Source: Spirochaetales bacterium (GTDB lineage Bacteria; Spirochaetota; Spirochaetia; DAHUYW01). Taken from it: DNA of 34,141 nt. Below the pieces are notes generated by a model that searched no databases, had not been told where the DNA came from, and worked only from the letters and a program-made list of their open reading frames with translations. The position numbers and the translations under genes are program-made. The first letter of the stretch is position 1. The number at the start of each line of letters is the position of its first letter. The DNA is taken from positions 1-34,141 of the forward strand of contig DAHVAK010000010.1 of assembly GCA_027314665.1 (NCBI GenBank), read 5' to 3'. Shown in pieces: positions 1-7,598 of this stretch.

Positions 1-106
1 CAGATCCGGACAGAAAGGTTCCCGCCCACACGGGTATGAAGAAGACCACGAAAAGAAGCGGGGAGAGCACAAGCCGGACAATCGTCAGTTTGTTGGGCAG
101 GCTCAT
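1..106 (-). CDS. pgsA: CDP-diacylglycerol--glycerol-3-phosphate 3-phosphatidyltransferase, 5' end only
   Basis: The minus strand from 106 reads ATG and then 35 codons before running off the window. The peptide begins MSLPNKLTIVRLVLSPLLFV, the typical N-terminus of PgsA-type CDP-alcohol phosphatidyltransferases: a short amphipathic LPNxLTxxR segment followed by the first membrane helix. The family makes phosphatidylglycerophosphate from CDP-diacylglycerol and glycerol-3-phosphate in the inner membrane. The catalytic DG-AR-G-D-D motif would lie outside the window, so the exact substrate is unproven; phosphatidylserine or cardiolipin synthases of the same fold remain possible. It is divergent from a second CDP-alcohol phosphatidyltransferase at 270. 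A consensus TTGACA -35 precedes it, and no Shine-Dalgarno sequence is visible. Confidence 0.8.
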   Translation of the reverse strand, partial: MSLPNKLTIVRLVLSPLLFVVFFIPVWAGTFLSGS

Positions 107-112
107 AGCGAG

Positions 113-142
113 ACCATACTTAATTCTCAAACGGGTTGTCAA
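113..142 (-). promoter_or_regulatory. Promoter of the pgsA-like gene, leaderless geometry
   Basis: On the minus strand TTGACA (142-137) is followed after 18 bases by TATGGT (118-113). Only 6 bases separate the -10 box from the ATG at 106, so transcription would start at or next to the start codon. No ribosome binding site fits in between. Confidence 0.5.
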
Positions 143-230
143 GTTGGCGGTTCGCTTCTGCATGGAACCGCCGGCGAAACCTCGTCGCTTCAGACCGCTG
201 CCACGAGCAACCGATTGTGCCCGCATGGTC

Positions 231-259
231 TTGACGAGCCTTCGCCCGATTCGTAGAGT
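231..259 (+). promoter_or_regulatory. Promoter of the CDP-alcohol phosphatidyltransferase gene at 270
   Basis: TTGACG (231-236), a 17-base spacer and TAGAGT (254-259). The ATG at 270 lies 10 bases after the -10 box, leaving a leader of only a few bases. This supports a start at 270 rather than at the upstream in-frame ATG at 36, which would overlap the divergent pgsA-like gene and its promoter. Confidence 0.45.
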
Positions 260-269
260 TGACTCCGCA

Positions 270-1058
270 ATGAGGCCGAAGGGTTCCATCGCCGCGAGTA
301 TCCTCCTCACGTGGGGCTTGCTCTTCCTATTCCAATGCTTGTTCTTCTCCGCAATCGCCCTTCGGTACAGCTTCCGATTGGCGATGGAGCTGAGCTTTCT
401 CGCGACCGCGACGGTGTACCACCTCGTGATGCTCGGGCTGCTGCTGCAGCGAAAGGATCAATTCCAGATCGAGCCGGAGGGTATCCCGCTTCAACGCGTG
501 AACCCCGCAAACATCCTCACGATGACTCGCTTGAGCTCCCTGCCGACCATCGCGTTTCTCATTCTCCTCGCGCGCGACCGTCCTGTCCTCATCATCCTCC
601 TCGTCTTCGTGACGATTATCTTCCTCACCGACCTGCTCGACGGGGCCCTTTCGCGATCGACCCACCAGGTCACCAAGATCGGAAAGGTCATGGATAGCTT
701 CAGTGACTATCTGGTGCTGGGGGTCATCTCGATTGCCTTTCTTGCCTATCGGCTGATTCCCGCATGGTTCTTCGCGGCCATCGTCGCGCGTTCCTTGACG
801 ATGATAGTGGGGATGACCCTCCTGACCCGCCGACGCGGCTTCCTGCGACCTGAGACCTCGTTCATCGGCAAGGCTTCCATCTTTGCGGTCATGGTCCTCT
901 ATGCCTTCGAGATCCTCACCCTTCTCGTCACCGGCTCGCGATGGACCGAGGTTGTCGGAAGGGTGCTCGAGTACGCGGTGGGCATCTTCTTGGTCGTGTC
1001 GATAGTCGACAAGCTCGTCTACTTTGGCACTCAAATGAAGGCGGCAAGCAAGAAATAG
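270..1058 (+). CDS. CDP-alcohol phosphatidyltransferase family membrane protein
   Basis: A 262-residue integral membrane protein. The complete CDP-alcohol phosphatidyltransferase signature is present: D-LL-DG-AL-SR, eight residues, G-KVM-D-SFS-D (about residues 124-149), with Ser for the usual Ala before Arg. The motif binds Mg2+ and the CDP group, and the family moves a phosphatidyl group from CDP-diacylglycerol to an alcohol. Two hydrophobic segments (about residues 8-60) precede the domain, which starts at NPANILTMTRL; further helices follow the motif. The alcohol acceptor cannot be told. The frame stays open upstream to an ATG at 36, but that part is Arg-rich and overlaps the divergent pgsA-like gene, so 270 is preferred; this start choice is inference. 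It converges on the membrane protein ending at 1139. Confidence 0.85.
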   Translation: MRPKGSIAASILLTWGLLFLFQCLFFSAIALRYSFRLAMELSFLATATVYHLVMLGLLLQRKDQFQIEPEGIPLQRVNPANILTMTRLSSLPTIAFLILLARDRPVLIILLVFVTIIFLTDLLDGALSRSTHQVTKIGKVMDSFSDYLVLGVISIAFLAYRLIPAWFFAAIVARSLTMIVGMTLLTRRRGFLRPETSFIGKASIFAVMVLYAFEILTLLVTGSRWTEVVGRVLEYAVGIFLVVSIVDKLVYFGTQMKAASKK

Positions 1059-1138
1059 GCCTCGCCGACGGCATCGGGCGCGAGGGCCGCTCGGAACTCG
1101 CCTTCACGACCCGATCACCGAAGGGGTTCTTCTCTCGC

Positions 1139-2029
1139 TCACTCCCTTTCCGCAAAGACTGGAATTGCGTCCACGGTGAGATCCTGAAAGACGACGACTC
1201 GATAGCTTTGCAGCAGCGCTGGAGTGAAGGGAGTCGACAACCCCCGCGAAACTCGCCCGCCGAGCAGCCTGAAGAGCAGCGCCTGTCCTTGCCTGCCTTC
1301 TGAGGCGATCCTGAAGTCCTTGTGCGTGCTTTGCAGGGATGCATCATACTCGGCGATTCCGCTTAGGCGGTAGAACAAGGAGGAGGACAAGAAGAAGAGC
1401 CACCGGGGGACCGCGAGAAACTCCACGATCGGCGAGACTGCGAAGGCGCGCATCGTCGCGTAGGAGGGCTCAAGCGCCGCCGGCCCCGGGCGAGGTTCGG
1501 CCCTGCCTCGGACGCGGCCGGCCTCGCCCGCCGCCGACGGATCGATCTCGACCTCCATCGTCCCCCCGTGGAGCGAGAGCGCCCGAAATACGCCCGCCTC
1601 CCCTTCACCGCCGAGAAGGGGCCTTGCGCCTCGGAGGCTTTGACCACTTCCCACCACGAGCAGGACAAGGGCCACGAGAACTGGGATCCCCGCCGCTAGG
1701 CGATAGCGGGAGGTGAGAAAGCCAATCCCGCTCGCGGCAATCGCGAACACCCAGAGAGTCGGGGTGAGCGTCGCGGCGGGGATGGACGCGGATGCGAGCT
1801 GCGAAACCGAAAGCCCTGCGTCGGAGGCGGCACCTCCTCGCACAAAGCGAGAAGCGATGACAGCCAGGGTGAGGCAGACTACGACGATGGTGAGGTAGAG
1901 GGAGACGCGCACCCACCGGTCGGTGCGCGGGCCTCGCCTCGAGGATCGATTGATGGCCGCGCCCAAGAAAAGTCCCGACCAGAAGAGCCAGAAGTAGGGA
2001 TTTGACAGGTGCAGCCAGCTATAGACCAT
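1139..2029 (-). CDS. Conserved-looking membrane protein of unknown function
   Basis: A 296-residue protein not recognised as a named family. It begins MVYSWLHLSNPYFWLFWSGL and has about four hydrophobic helices in its first half, including VSLYLTIVVVCLTLAVIA, TPTLWVFAIAASGIGFL and PVLVALVLLVVGSG. A soluble tail follows, containing a further hydrophobic patch (PRWLFFLSSSLFYRL). The tail ends with alternating hydrophobic residues (SYRVVVFQDLTVDAIPVF), as in a beta-rich domain. The chosen ATG overlaps the last codons of the M32 carboxypeptidase gene by 11 bases, so the two are translationally linked. An in-frame ATG 33 bases upstream would deepen the overlap and is less likely. The carboxypeptidase link gives no clear function. 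Confidence 0.7.
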   Translation of the reverse strand: MVYSWLHLSNPYFWLFWSGLFLGAAINRSSRRGPRTDRWVRVSLYLTIVVVCLTLAVIASRFVRGGAASDAGLSVSQLASASIPAATLTPTLWVFAIAASGIGFLTSRYRLAAGIPVLVALVLLVVGSGQSLRGARPLLGGEGEAGVFRALSLHGGTMEVEIDPSAAGEAGRVRGRAEPRPGPAALEPSYATMRAFAVSPIVEFLAVPRWLFFLSSSLFYRLSGIAEYDASLQSTHKDFRIASEGRQGQALLFRLLGGRVSRGLSTPFTPALLQSYRVVVFQDLTVDAIPVFAERE

Positions 2030-3539
2030 ACATCGGAGCGTACTTCTGCTCGAGATAGGCAATGAAGAAGTCGGGGGAGAGGCCCTGGCCGGTGACCCTC
2101 TTGCAGAGCTCGGCGGCGGTCAGGCTGGCCCCATGCACATGTATCTCCCGACGCAACCAGTCGAGGATGACCCGCAGATCTCCCCGGGCGATCGCCCCGT
2201 CGAGGTTCGGAATTGCCTCGCGCATCGCAGCAGCAAACTGCGCCCCGTAGAGGTTTCCGAGAGCGTAGGTGGGAAAGTAGCCGAAGCTTCCCATCGACCA
2301 GTGGATGTCCTGAAGCACCCCGGCCGCGTCGCTGTCGGGAAGGATGCCGAAGAGCTCCTGGGTCCGGCGATTCCACGCCTCAGGAAGATCCTCCACATCG
2401 AGCTGCCCCGACACGAGGCGGGTCTCGAGGTCGAAGCGAAGGATGATGTGGAGACTGTAGGTGACCTCGTCCGCCTCGATGCGGATGAGGGAGGGCTCTA
2501 CCCTGTTGACGGCCCGGTAGAAGCGCTCGAGGCTTACTCCCTTGAGCTGGCTTGGAAAGAGCTCGGCGAGCAGCGGCAGGTAATGGCGCCAGAAGGGCTC
2601 GCTGCGCCCGATGATGTTCTCCCAAAGGCGGGACTGCGACTCGTGAATTCCCAGCGAGGTGCCGGTCGCAAGGAGGCTGCCCCGGATCGCCTCCGAGAAG
2701 CCGAGCTCGTAAAGGGCGTGTCCGGCCTCATGAATGACGCTGAAAATCCCCGTCTTCACGTATCGGGAATTGTAGCGAGCGGTGATCCGCACGTCGTCCC
2801 GCCCGAGGGTTGTCGTAAAGGGATGTGCCGATTCGTCGAGACGTCCTCGCTTCGGATCGTAGCCCATCCCTTCGAGGAGAAGCTTGCTGAAGGCTGCCTG
2901 CTTGTCGACCGGAAAATCGGCGGATAGGAAGCCGTCGTCGATCCGCTCGGCGGCGCCGATGCGGGCGACCAGCCCGCCGAGACGATTCTCGAGCCCCGCG
3001 AAGATGGAGCGGACCTCCGCGGTTGTCGTCCACGGCTCGAACTCATCAATCAGAGCGTCGTAGGGATGACCGACGAACCCGATGCACTGCGCTTTGCGGA
3101 TGGTGAGCTCGACGAGCTTTCGGAGTTGGGGAGCGAAAAGCGCGAAGTCCGACTTTGCACGCGCCTGCCGCCAGAGGGCCTGACCGATCGTCGCCGCGCG
3201 AACGAGCTCGCTGACCAGCTCGGCGGGAAGCTTCGCCTCCCGGCGATGCCTGCGCTGCAGCGCGCGAAGGAAGGCCTGCGACTCCTGGGGCAGGCTTGCC
3301 TCGCCGCGGGGGTTCGCGTCGCTTGCCCCTGCCGCCGTGAGCAGATCCCCAACCTCGGGCGAGGTGAGCCGGTCGTGGATGATCGACTGAAGGAGGGCGA
3401 CCTGCTCCGAGCGCTCCTCGATGGATCTCTCCGGCATGTAGGTCTCTTCGTCCCACATGAGAAGCGCATTCGCGTGATCGAGGAGCTGGATCTCGCGATC
3501 AAGCTCTTTCAGCCGCCTCACGGCCATCTCTGGGGTCAT
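2019..3539 (-). CDS. Carboxypeptidase Taq (M32) family metallopeptidase
   Basis: A 506-residue enzyme, the usual size for M32 carboxypeptidases. These zinc- or cobalt-dependent exopeptidases trim C-terminal residues from peptides in the cytoplasm. The metal site is visible as HEAGH (residues 270-274) with the downstream glutamate in GIHESQSRLWEN (E300). Family motifs HPF (about 239) and DVRIT (about 249) are also present. The N-terminus (LDHANALLMWDEETYMP) matches the family start. The ATG at 3539 has a GGAG ribosome site 6 bases upstream; a longer in-frame ATG at 3650 adds an unrelated Arg/Ser-rich stretch. The 162-base gap to thrS shows no clear terminator. The membrane protein at 2029 is translationally coupled to its end. 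Confidence 0.93.
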   Translation of the reverse strand: MTPEMAVRRLKELDREIQLLDHANALLMWDEETYMPERSIEERSEQVALLQSIIHDRLTSPEVGDLLTAAGASDANPRGEASLPQESQAFLRALQRRHRREAKLPAELVSELVRAATIGQALWRQARAKSDFALFAPQLRKLVELTIRKAQCIGFVGHPYDALIDEFEPWTTTAEVRSIFAGLENRLGGLVARIGAAERIDDGFLSADFPVDKQAAFSKLLLEGMGYDPKRGRLDESAHPFTTTLGRDDVRITARYNSRYVKTGIFSVIHEAGHALYELGFSEAIRGSLLATGTSLGIHESQSRLWENIIGRSEPFWRHYLPLLAELFPSQLKGVSLERFYRAVNRVEPSLIRIEADEVTYSLHIILRFDLETRLVSGQLDVEDLPEAWNRRTQELFGILPDSDAAGVLQDIHWSMGSFGYFPTYALGNLYGAQFAAAMREAIPNLDGAIARGDLRVILDWLRREIHVHGASLTAAELCKRVTGQGLSPDFFIAYLEQKYAPMYGL

Positions 3540-3701
3540 CGCACTCTCCGTATGCTCTTGCCCTATGCTCTCGCCCTGCGCAAAAGGTTTGCTCACGGAC
3601 GCAGAAGCGGCGCCTCGATGGCGTCTCGCCGACCGGTCGGGTGCAAGCATCCATCGAAGGCACCACTCTGTCGGCGAAGCGACTGCATGCGCCGCGCTCC
3701 G

Positions 3702-5519
3702 TCAGTCGAGCTCTCTACTCTCCACCTTCTTCTTGATGAAGGCGACGCACTCCTCGAGCGGCATCGCTTCCAGCTGCGCTCCACCTCTCGTGCGGATGGA
3801 AACGCTTCCGCTCTCCTGCTCCTTACCTCCGACCACCAGCATATAGGGAACCTTCTGGCTCTGGGCGAGGCGAATCTTCGCGTTCATCCGCTGGTCGCTT
3901 GTGTCGCAGAGGGCGTGCAGGCCGCTGTCCTCCAGGGCCCGGGCCACCTTGTCGCCGTACTGATCGAACGCCGGAGCCACGGGGATCACCATCGCCTTCA
4001 GCGGAGCGAGCCAGACCGGGAAGGCCCCGGCGAAGTGCTCGATGAGGATGCCGAAGAAGCGCTCCATCGACCCGAAGGGGGCGCGATGAATCATGACCGG
4101 GCGATGCGGTTGATTATCGGCGCCGACGTAGCTGAGATCAAAGCGCTGCGGAAGATTGTAGTCCACCTGGACCGTACCCAGCTGCCACTCCCTCCCGATC
4201 ACGTCGCGTACGATGAAGTCGATCTTTGGCCCGTAGAACGCCGCCTCGCCGGCCTCCTCGCTGAAGGGCACTCCAAGGCTCTTCGCGGCCTCGCGGCAGG
4301 CGGCCTCCGCCTTGTCCCAGTTCACCGGATCGCCGGTGTACTTGGCGGAATCGGGATCGCGCAGCCCCACGCGAACCCGATAGTCGTTCATCCCCAGGGT
4401 CGAGAGAATGACCTTCACCAGGGAGAGACAGCCGATGATCTCCTGGGGAACCTGCTCTTCGGTGCAGAAGAGGTGGGCGTCGTCCTGCGTGAAGCCGCGC
4501 ACGCGGGTCAGGCCGTTGAGCTCGCCGGACTGCTCCCAACGGTACACAGTGCCGAACTCGGCCAAGCGCACCGGCAGATCGCGGTATGAGCGCGGCTGCG
4601 AGGAGTAGATTTTGATGTGATGGGGGCAGTTCATCGGCTTGAGGAGATAGCCGTCGATCTGCCCGGTCTCCATTCGGTTCGCAAGCTCCGCGCAGCTTGC
4701 ACCCTCCTTTGCGAGGGTATCGAGGGTCTCCCGCTCGAGGAGCGGCGGATACTGCGAGTCGCGGTAGTAGGGAAAGTGGCCGGAGGTGCGGTAGAGATCG
4801 AGTCGTCCAACATGGGGAGTGAAGACCTGGGAATATCCCTGTTTTCGCAGCTCCGCAGAGATGAAGTTTTGCAGCTCCTGGCGCACGGCGGCTCCCGCCG
4901 GGGTCCAGAGTATCAGCCCCTGGCCGACTGCATCGTCGATCACGAAGAGCTTGAGCTCCTTGCCGAGCTTTCGATGATCGCGGAGCTTTGCCTGCTCGAC
5001 CCGCTCGAGGTAGGTCTCGAGCTGCCCCTTGCCCTCCCAGGCGGTGCCGTAGATCCGTTGAAGCATCGGCTTGTGCTCATCGCCCCGCCAATAGGCGCCC
5101 GCCACCGACAGAAGCTTGAAGCCCTCGGGATCGAGCTCCTTGGTGGTCGCAACGTGAGGACCGCGGCAGAGATCGGTGAAGGTGTCCTGAGTGTAGGTCG
5201 AGATCTCCTCCCCCTCCGGCAGCCCGTCGATGAGCTCGAGCTTGTAGTTCTGGTTTCGGAAGAGCTCCTTCGCCCGAGCGCGATCGATGACCTGCTTCTT
5301 GAACTCGTGGTCGCCGCGCATGATTCTCTTCATGCGCTTCGCAATCTCGGCGAGATCCTCGTCGCGCAGCGCTCGCGGAAGGTCAAAATCGTAGTAGAAG
5401 CCGTTGTCGATGGGGGGTCCGATTGCGAGCTTGGCTTCGGGGAACATCTCGAGCACCGCCTCCGCCATGACGTGGGCGGTGGAGTGACGAATACGGTAGA
5501 GCTTGTCGTTTGCTTCCAT
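3702..5519 (-). CDS. thrS: Threonyl-tRNA synthetase lacking the TGS domain
   Basis: A 605-residue class II synthetase that charges tRNA-Thr with threonine. The protein starts almost directly in the editing domain, with HSTAH at residues 12-16, so the N-terminal TGS domain of E. coli-type ThrS is absent, as in treponemes. The catalytic core carries the zinc-binding MNCPHHIKIY motif, the class II motif 2 region (YRWEQSGELNGLTRVRGF) and motif 3 (HRAPFGSMERFFG). A C-terminal anticodon-binding domain follows from about VIPVAPAFDQYGD. The ATG at 5519 was chosen because it lies directly before the editing domain with GGAGG about 11 bases upstream; longer in-frame starts would run back into the leader terminator. 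Expression is probably set by the T-box leader upstream. Confidence 0.95.
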   Translation of the reverse strand: MEANDKLYRIRHSTAHVMAEAVLEMFPEAKLAIGPPIDNGFYYDFDLPRALRDEDLAEIAKRMKRIMRGDHEFKKQVIDRARAKELFRNQNYKLELIDGLPEGEEISTYTQDTFTDLCRGPHVATTKELDPEGFKLLSVAGAYWRGDEHKPMLQRIYGTAWEGKGQLETYLERVEQAKLRDHRKLGKELKLFVIDDAVGQGLILWTPAGAAVRQELQNFISAELRKQGYSQVFTPHVGRLDLYRTSGHFPYYRDSQYPPLLERETLDTLAKEGASCAELANRMETGQIDGYLLKPMNCPHHIKIYSSQPRSYRDLPVRLAEFGTVYRWEQSGELNGLTRVRGFTQDDAHLFCTEEQVPQEIIGCLSLVKVILSTLGMNDYRVRVGLRDPDSAKYTGDPVNWDKAEAACREAAKSLGVPFSEEAGEAAFYGPKIDFIVRDVIGREWQLGTVQVDYNLPQRFDLSYVGADNQPHRPVMIHRAPFGSMERFFGILIEHFAGAFPVWLAPLKAMVIPVAPAFDQYGDKVARALEDSGLHALCDTSDQRMNAKIRLAQSQKVPYMLVVGGKEQESGSVSIRTRGGAQLEAMPLEECVAFIKKKVESRELD

Positions 5520-5620
5520 GAGATAACCAGCCTCCGAGACCCAGTGGAATCCCCGTCTCATGCTCAGGCTGTCGTTGCCGAAGCCTGAAATGCCGTGCGC
5601 ACGCGCGCGTCGCCTTCGGC

Positions 5621-5693
5621 AAAAAAAGCCCTTGCGCCGTCCTCTCGGGTCCAACCTGCGTCAAGACTCCATAAGGACGAAAAGCGCAAAGGC
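5621..5693 (-). terminator. Rho-independent terminator arm of the thrS T-box
   Basis: On the minus strand GCCTTTGCGC (5693-5684) pairs with GCGCAAGGGC (5637-5628) and CGTCCT (5679-5674) with AGGACG (5643-5638). Seven T residues follow (5627-5621). The CGTCCT arm is shared with the antiterminator, making the two folds mutually exclusive. Confidence 0.88.
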
Positions 5694-5905
5694 CTTCCGC
5701 GGTTCCACCTTATTTCGGGCCCCGAGCTGCGCTCCGAGAGCCCGCACTTGCTGCCCCGATGACGGGAGGCGACCGGTACGCGCATACTGCCTCGGAAGGT
5801 TTCCGCGCGACAGCTCCGGAGTGGTATTCGACGCGCGTGAGTCGGACATCTTTCAGCCCTAGGACTGTCCTCTCTTTGGGCCCCGTGTACGCCTACTCGT
5901 CTCCG
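5621..5905 (-). promoter_or_regulatory. T-box riboswitch leader of thrS (Thr specifier ACC)
   Basis: Reading the minus strand, Stem I shows an AGTA motif (5897-5894), AGAGAGGAC (5875-5867) and GGCTGAAAG (5858-5850) in an apical hairpin closed by GGACA/TGTCC. The specifier region GAATACCACT contains ACC (5825-5823), a Thr codon followed by the usual purine. The T-box AAGGTGGAACCGCGG lies at 5711-5697, and CGTCCTT, able to pair with its AAGG, begins at 5679. This matches the canonical T-box: uncharged tRNA-Thr stabilises the antiterminator, and otherwise a terminator (5693-5621) stops transcription. A TTGACA at 5954-5949 could be the -35, but no good -10 was seen. The leader ends about 100 bases before the thrS ATG. 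Confidence 0.9.
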
Positions 5906-5915
5906 TCGCAGCTTT

Positions 5916-6725
5916 TCACCGAAAAGGGTGCGTGGTTTCGCCGTCTCGTGTCAAGTCTTGACGCAGGAACGAGGCTGCCGCATCGACGAGCGCGTCCGGT
6001 TGATCGGCCTGGACCCAGTGGCCCGCGTCCTCGATCGTCGAGAGTCGGGCCCCGGGAAAGAGCCGCTGGATCGCGGGGAGATCCGCGTCGAGGATGTAGT
6101 CGGAGCGCTTCCCGCGGACGAAAAGCGCAGGGCCCGCGAAGGAGCGATCCCCATCGATTGCCGCCCAGATCCTGTCGAAGTTCGCGGAAATCGAGGGTAG
6201 GTCGAGCTGCCAACGAAAGCGGCCCCCTTCGCCGCGTTTGAGGTTCTTGAGCAGAAAAAGCCGCAGGGCTTGATCGGGAATCCGTCGGGCAAGGGCCTCC
6301 TCGGCCTCTCTGCGGGAGCCGATCGCCGCCGCGTCGACCGACAGCATGGCGTCACGGAGATCCTCGTAGTGCGGTGGATAGCGCTTCGGCGCGATATCGA
6401 CGACAATGAGGCGCTCGATCCTCGCCGGGTGCGAAAGCGCGAGCTCCATGGCGGTTTTGCCGCCCATGGAATGCCCGAGCAGCGCGACCCGCTCTGCCGC
6501 CAGACGCTCGATCAGCTCGACCACGTCCGCGGCCAGGAGCGGATAGCTGAGCTGCGAGCTGTGCGGTGAGGCGCCGTGATTGCGGAGGTCGACCGTCACG
6601 GTCCAACGCTCCTCGGACAGCCGGCGTGCGATCGTGTGCCAGTTGTCCAGCGAGCCGAACAGCCCGTGAAGAATCAGCAGCGGCTCGCCCCGGCGCTCGC
6701 CGTATTCGCGGAAGTTGAGAAGCAT
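5916..6725 (-). CDS. Alpha/beta hydrolase, YbfF-like esterase
   Basis: A 269-residue cytoplasmic alpha/beta-hydrolase. It has the HGLFGS oxyanion segment (residues 20-25), the nucleophile elbow GHSMGG with Ser86, and the late catalytic histidine in EDAGHWVQ. A charge-relay Asp probably lies in the region near RGKRSDYI. The order and length resemble the E. coli YbfF acyl-CoA/short-chain esterases, but the substrate cannot be read from sequence. The ATG at 6725 sits one base after the TAG of the HAD phosphatase gene, with GAAGAG just upstream, so the two genes form an operon and are probably translationally coupled. Its stop lies just before the thrS T-box leader. Confidence 0.87.
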   Translation of the reverse strand: MLLNFREYGERRGEPLLILHGLFGSLDNWHTIARRLSEERWTVTVDLRNHGASPHSSQLSYPLLAADVVELIERLAAERVALLGHSMGGKTAMELALSHPARIERLIVVDIAPKRYPPHYEDLRDAMLSVDAAAIGSRREAEEALARRIPDQALRLFLLKNLKRGEGGRFRWQLDLPSISANFDRIWAAIDGDRSFAGPALFVRGKRSDYILDADLPAIQRLFPGARLSTIEDAGHWVQADQPDALVDAAASFLRQDLTRDGETTHPFR

Positions 6726-6726
6726 G

Positions 6727-7503
6727 CTACTCTTCGACGATCTTCCCGACGTTCTCGAGGACATAGTGCGGGGCGTAGGCGAAGCGCTTCATTCCTTCGG
6801 TCGTCGTGACCCCGGTGAGCACCAGAACCGTGTCGATCTCGGACTCAATCCCCGCTACGATATCGGTATCCATCCTGTCGCCGATGATCGCCGTCTCTTC
6901 ACGGTTGCAGCCGAGCCGCCGGAGGCCGTGGCGCATGATGAGGGGGTTGGGTTTGCCGACGAAGTAAGCCTTGCTCCCGGTCGCAAGCTCGATCGGAGCG
7001 ATGAGGGCGCCTGTGGCGGGGACAACCCCCTGCTCGATGGGACCGGTGAGATCGGGATTCGTCCCGATCAGCTTGGCACCGGTAAGCACGAGGTTCACGG
7101 CGCGCTGCACGGTATCCATGCTGTAGGAGCGCGCCTCCCCTACGACGACGAAGTCCGGGTTGACGTCATTCATGGAGATTCCAGCGTCGTCGAGGGCATT
7201 GGTGAGGCCGGCCTCCCCGATGACATAGGCGCTTCCGTTCGGCTTCTGACTCGCAAGGAAGGAGGCGGTGGCGAGGGCGCTCGTGTAGAAGTGCTCGGGC
7301 GCCACCTCGATTCCCAGGCGGGCCAGCTTCTGCTGCAGCTCCCGCGGAGAACGCTCGCTTGAGTTAGTCAGAAAGAGGAAACGCTTGTCCTCCTTCTTCA
7401 ACCAGGCAACGAACTCCTTTGCGCCCGGGAGGAGCCGATTGCCGTGGTAGATGACCCCGTCCATGTCACAGATGAAACCCTTCTTCGCCCGCAGCTCCTG
7501 CAC
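6727..7503 (-). CDS. HAD-superfamily phosphatase, NagD/p-nitrophenyl phosphatase type
   Basis: A 258-residue HAD hydrolase. Motif I is ICDMDGV (Asp13 nucleophile, Asp15), motif II is FLTNSS, the conserved lysine lies in GKPNP, and motif III is IIGDRMDTDI. The C2a cap between motifs II and III is of NagD type; such enzymes dephosphorylate small metabolites such as nucleotides or sugar phosphates. The start is GTG at 7503, supported by AAAGGAG seven bases upstream; the frame continues further upstream but would cross the promoter. It leads a two-gene operon with the alpha/beta hydrolase and is divergent from the ACT-domain gene at 7599. The physiological substrate is unknown. Confidence 0.9.
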   Translation of the reverse strand: MQELRAKKGFICDMDGVIYHGNRLLPGAKEFVAWLKKEDKRFLFLTNSSERSPRELQQKLARLGIEVAPEHFYTSALATASFLASQKPNGSAYVIGEAGLTNALDDAGISMNDVNPDFVVVGEARSYSMDTVQRAVNLVLTGAKLIGTNPDLTGPIEQGVVPATGALIAPIELATGSKAYFVGKPNPLIMRHGLRRLGCNREETAIIGDRMDTDIVAGIESEIDTVLVLTGVTTTEGMKRFAYAPHYVLENVGKIVEE

Positions 7504-7528
7504 GCTTGCGCTCCTTTCGTCGAAGCCC

Positions 7529-7557
7529 AGTATACATGGGCGCGCCACGAGAAACAA
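7529..7557 (-). promoter_or_regulatory. Promoter of the HAD phosphatase - hydrolase operon
   Basis: Minus strand TTGTTT (7557-7552), 17-base spacer, TATACT (7534-7529). About 20 bases later comes AAAGGAG and then the GTG start at 7503, which fits a normal leadered mRNA and helps decide the start. Confidence 0.55.
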
Positions 7558-7564
7558 CAAGCCC

Positions 7565-7592
7565 TTGACGCGCAGGGCCCTCCACGTACAAT
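7565..7592 (+). promoter_or_regulatory. Promoter of the ACT-domain gene, leaderless geometry
   Basis: TTGACG (7565-7570), 16-base spacer, TACAAT (7587-7592). The ATG follows only 6 bases after the -10 box, so the predicted transcript begins at the start codon with no room for a ribosome binding site. Confidence 0.6.
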
Positions 7593-7598
7593 CGGGGC

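Noticed and set aside
36-269. N-terminal extension of the CDP-alcohol phosphatidyltransferase back to ATG 36
   Set aside because: It overlaps the divergent pgsA-like gene and its promoter, has no ribosome site and reads as Arg-rich filler. A promoter ends at 259, just before the ATG at 270.
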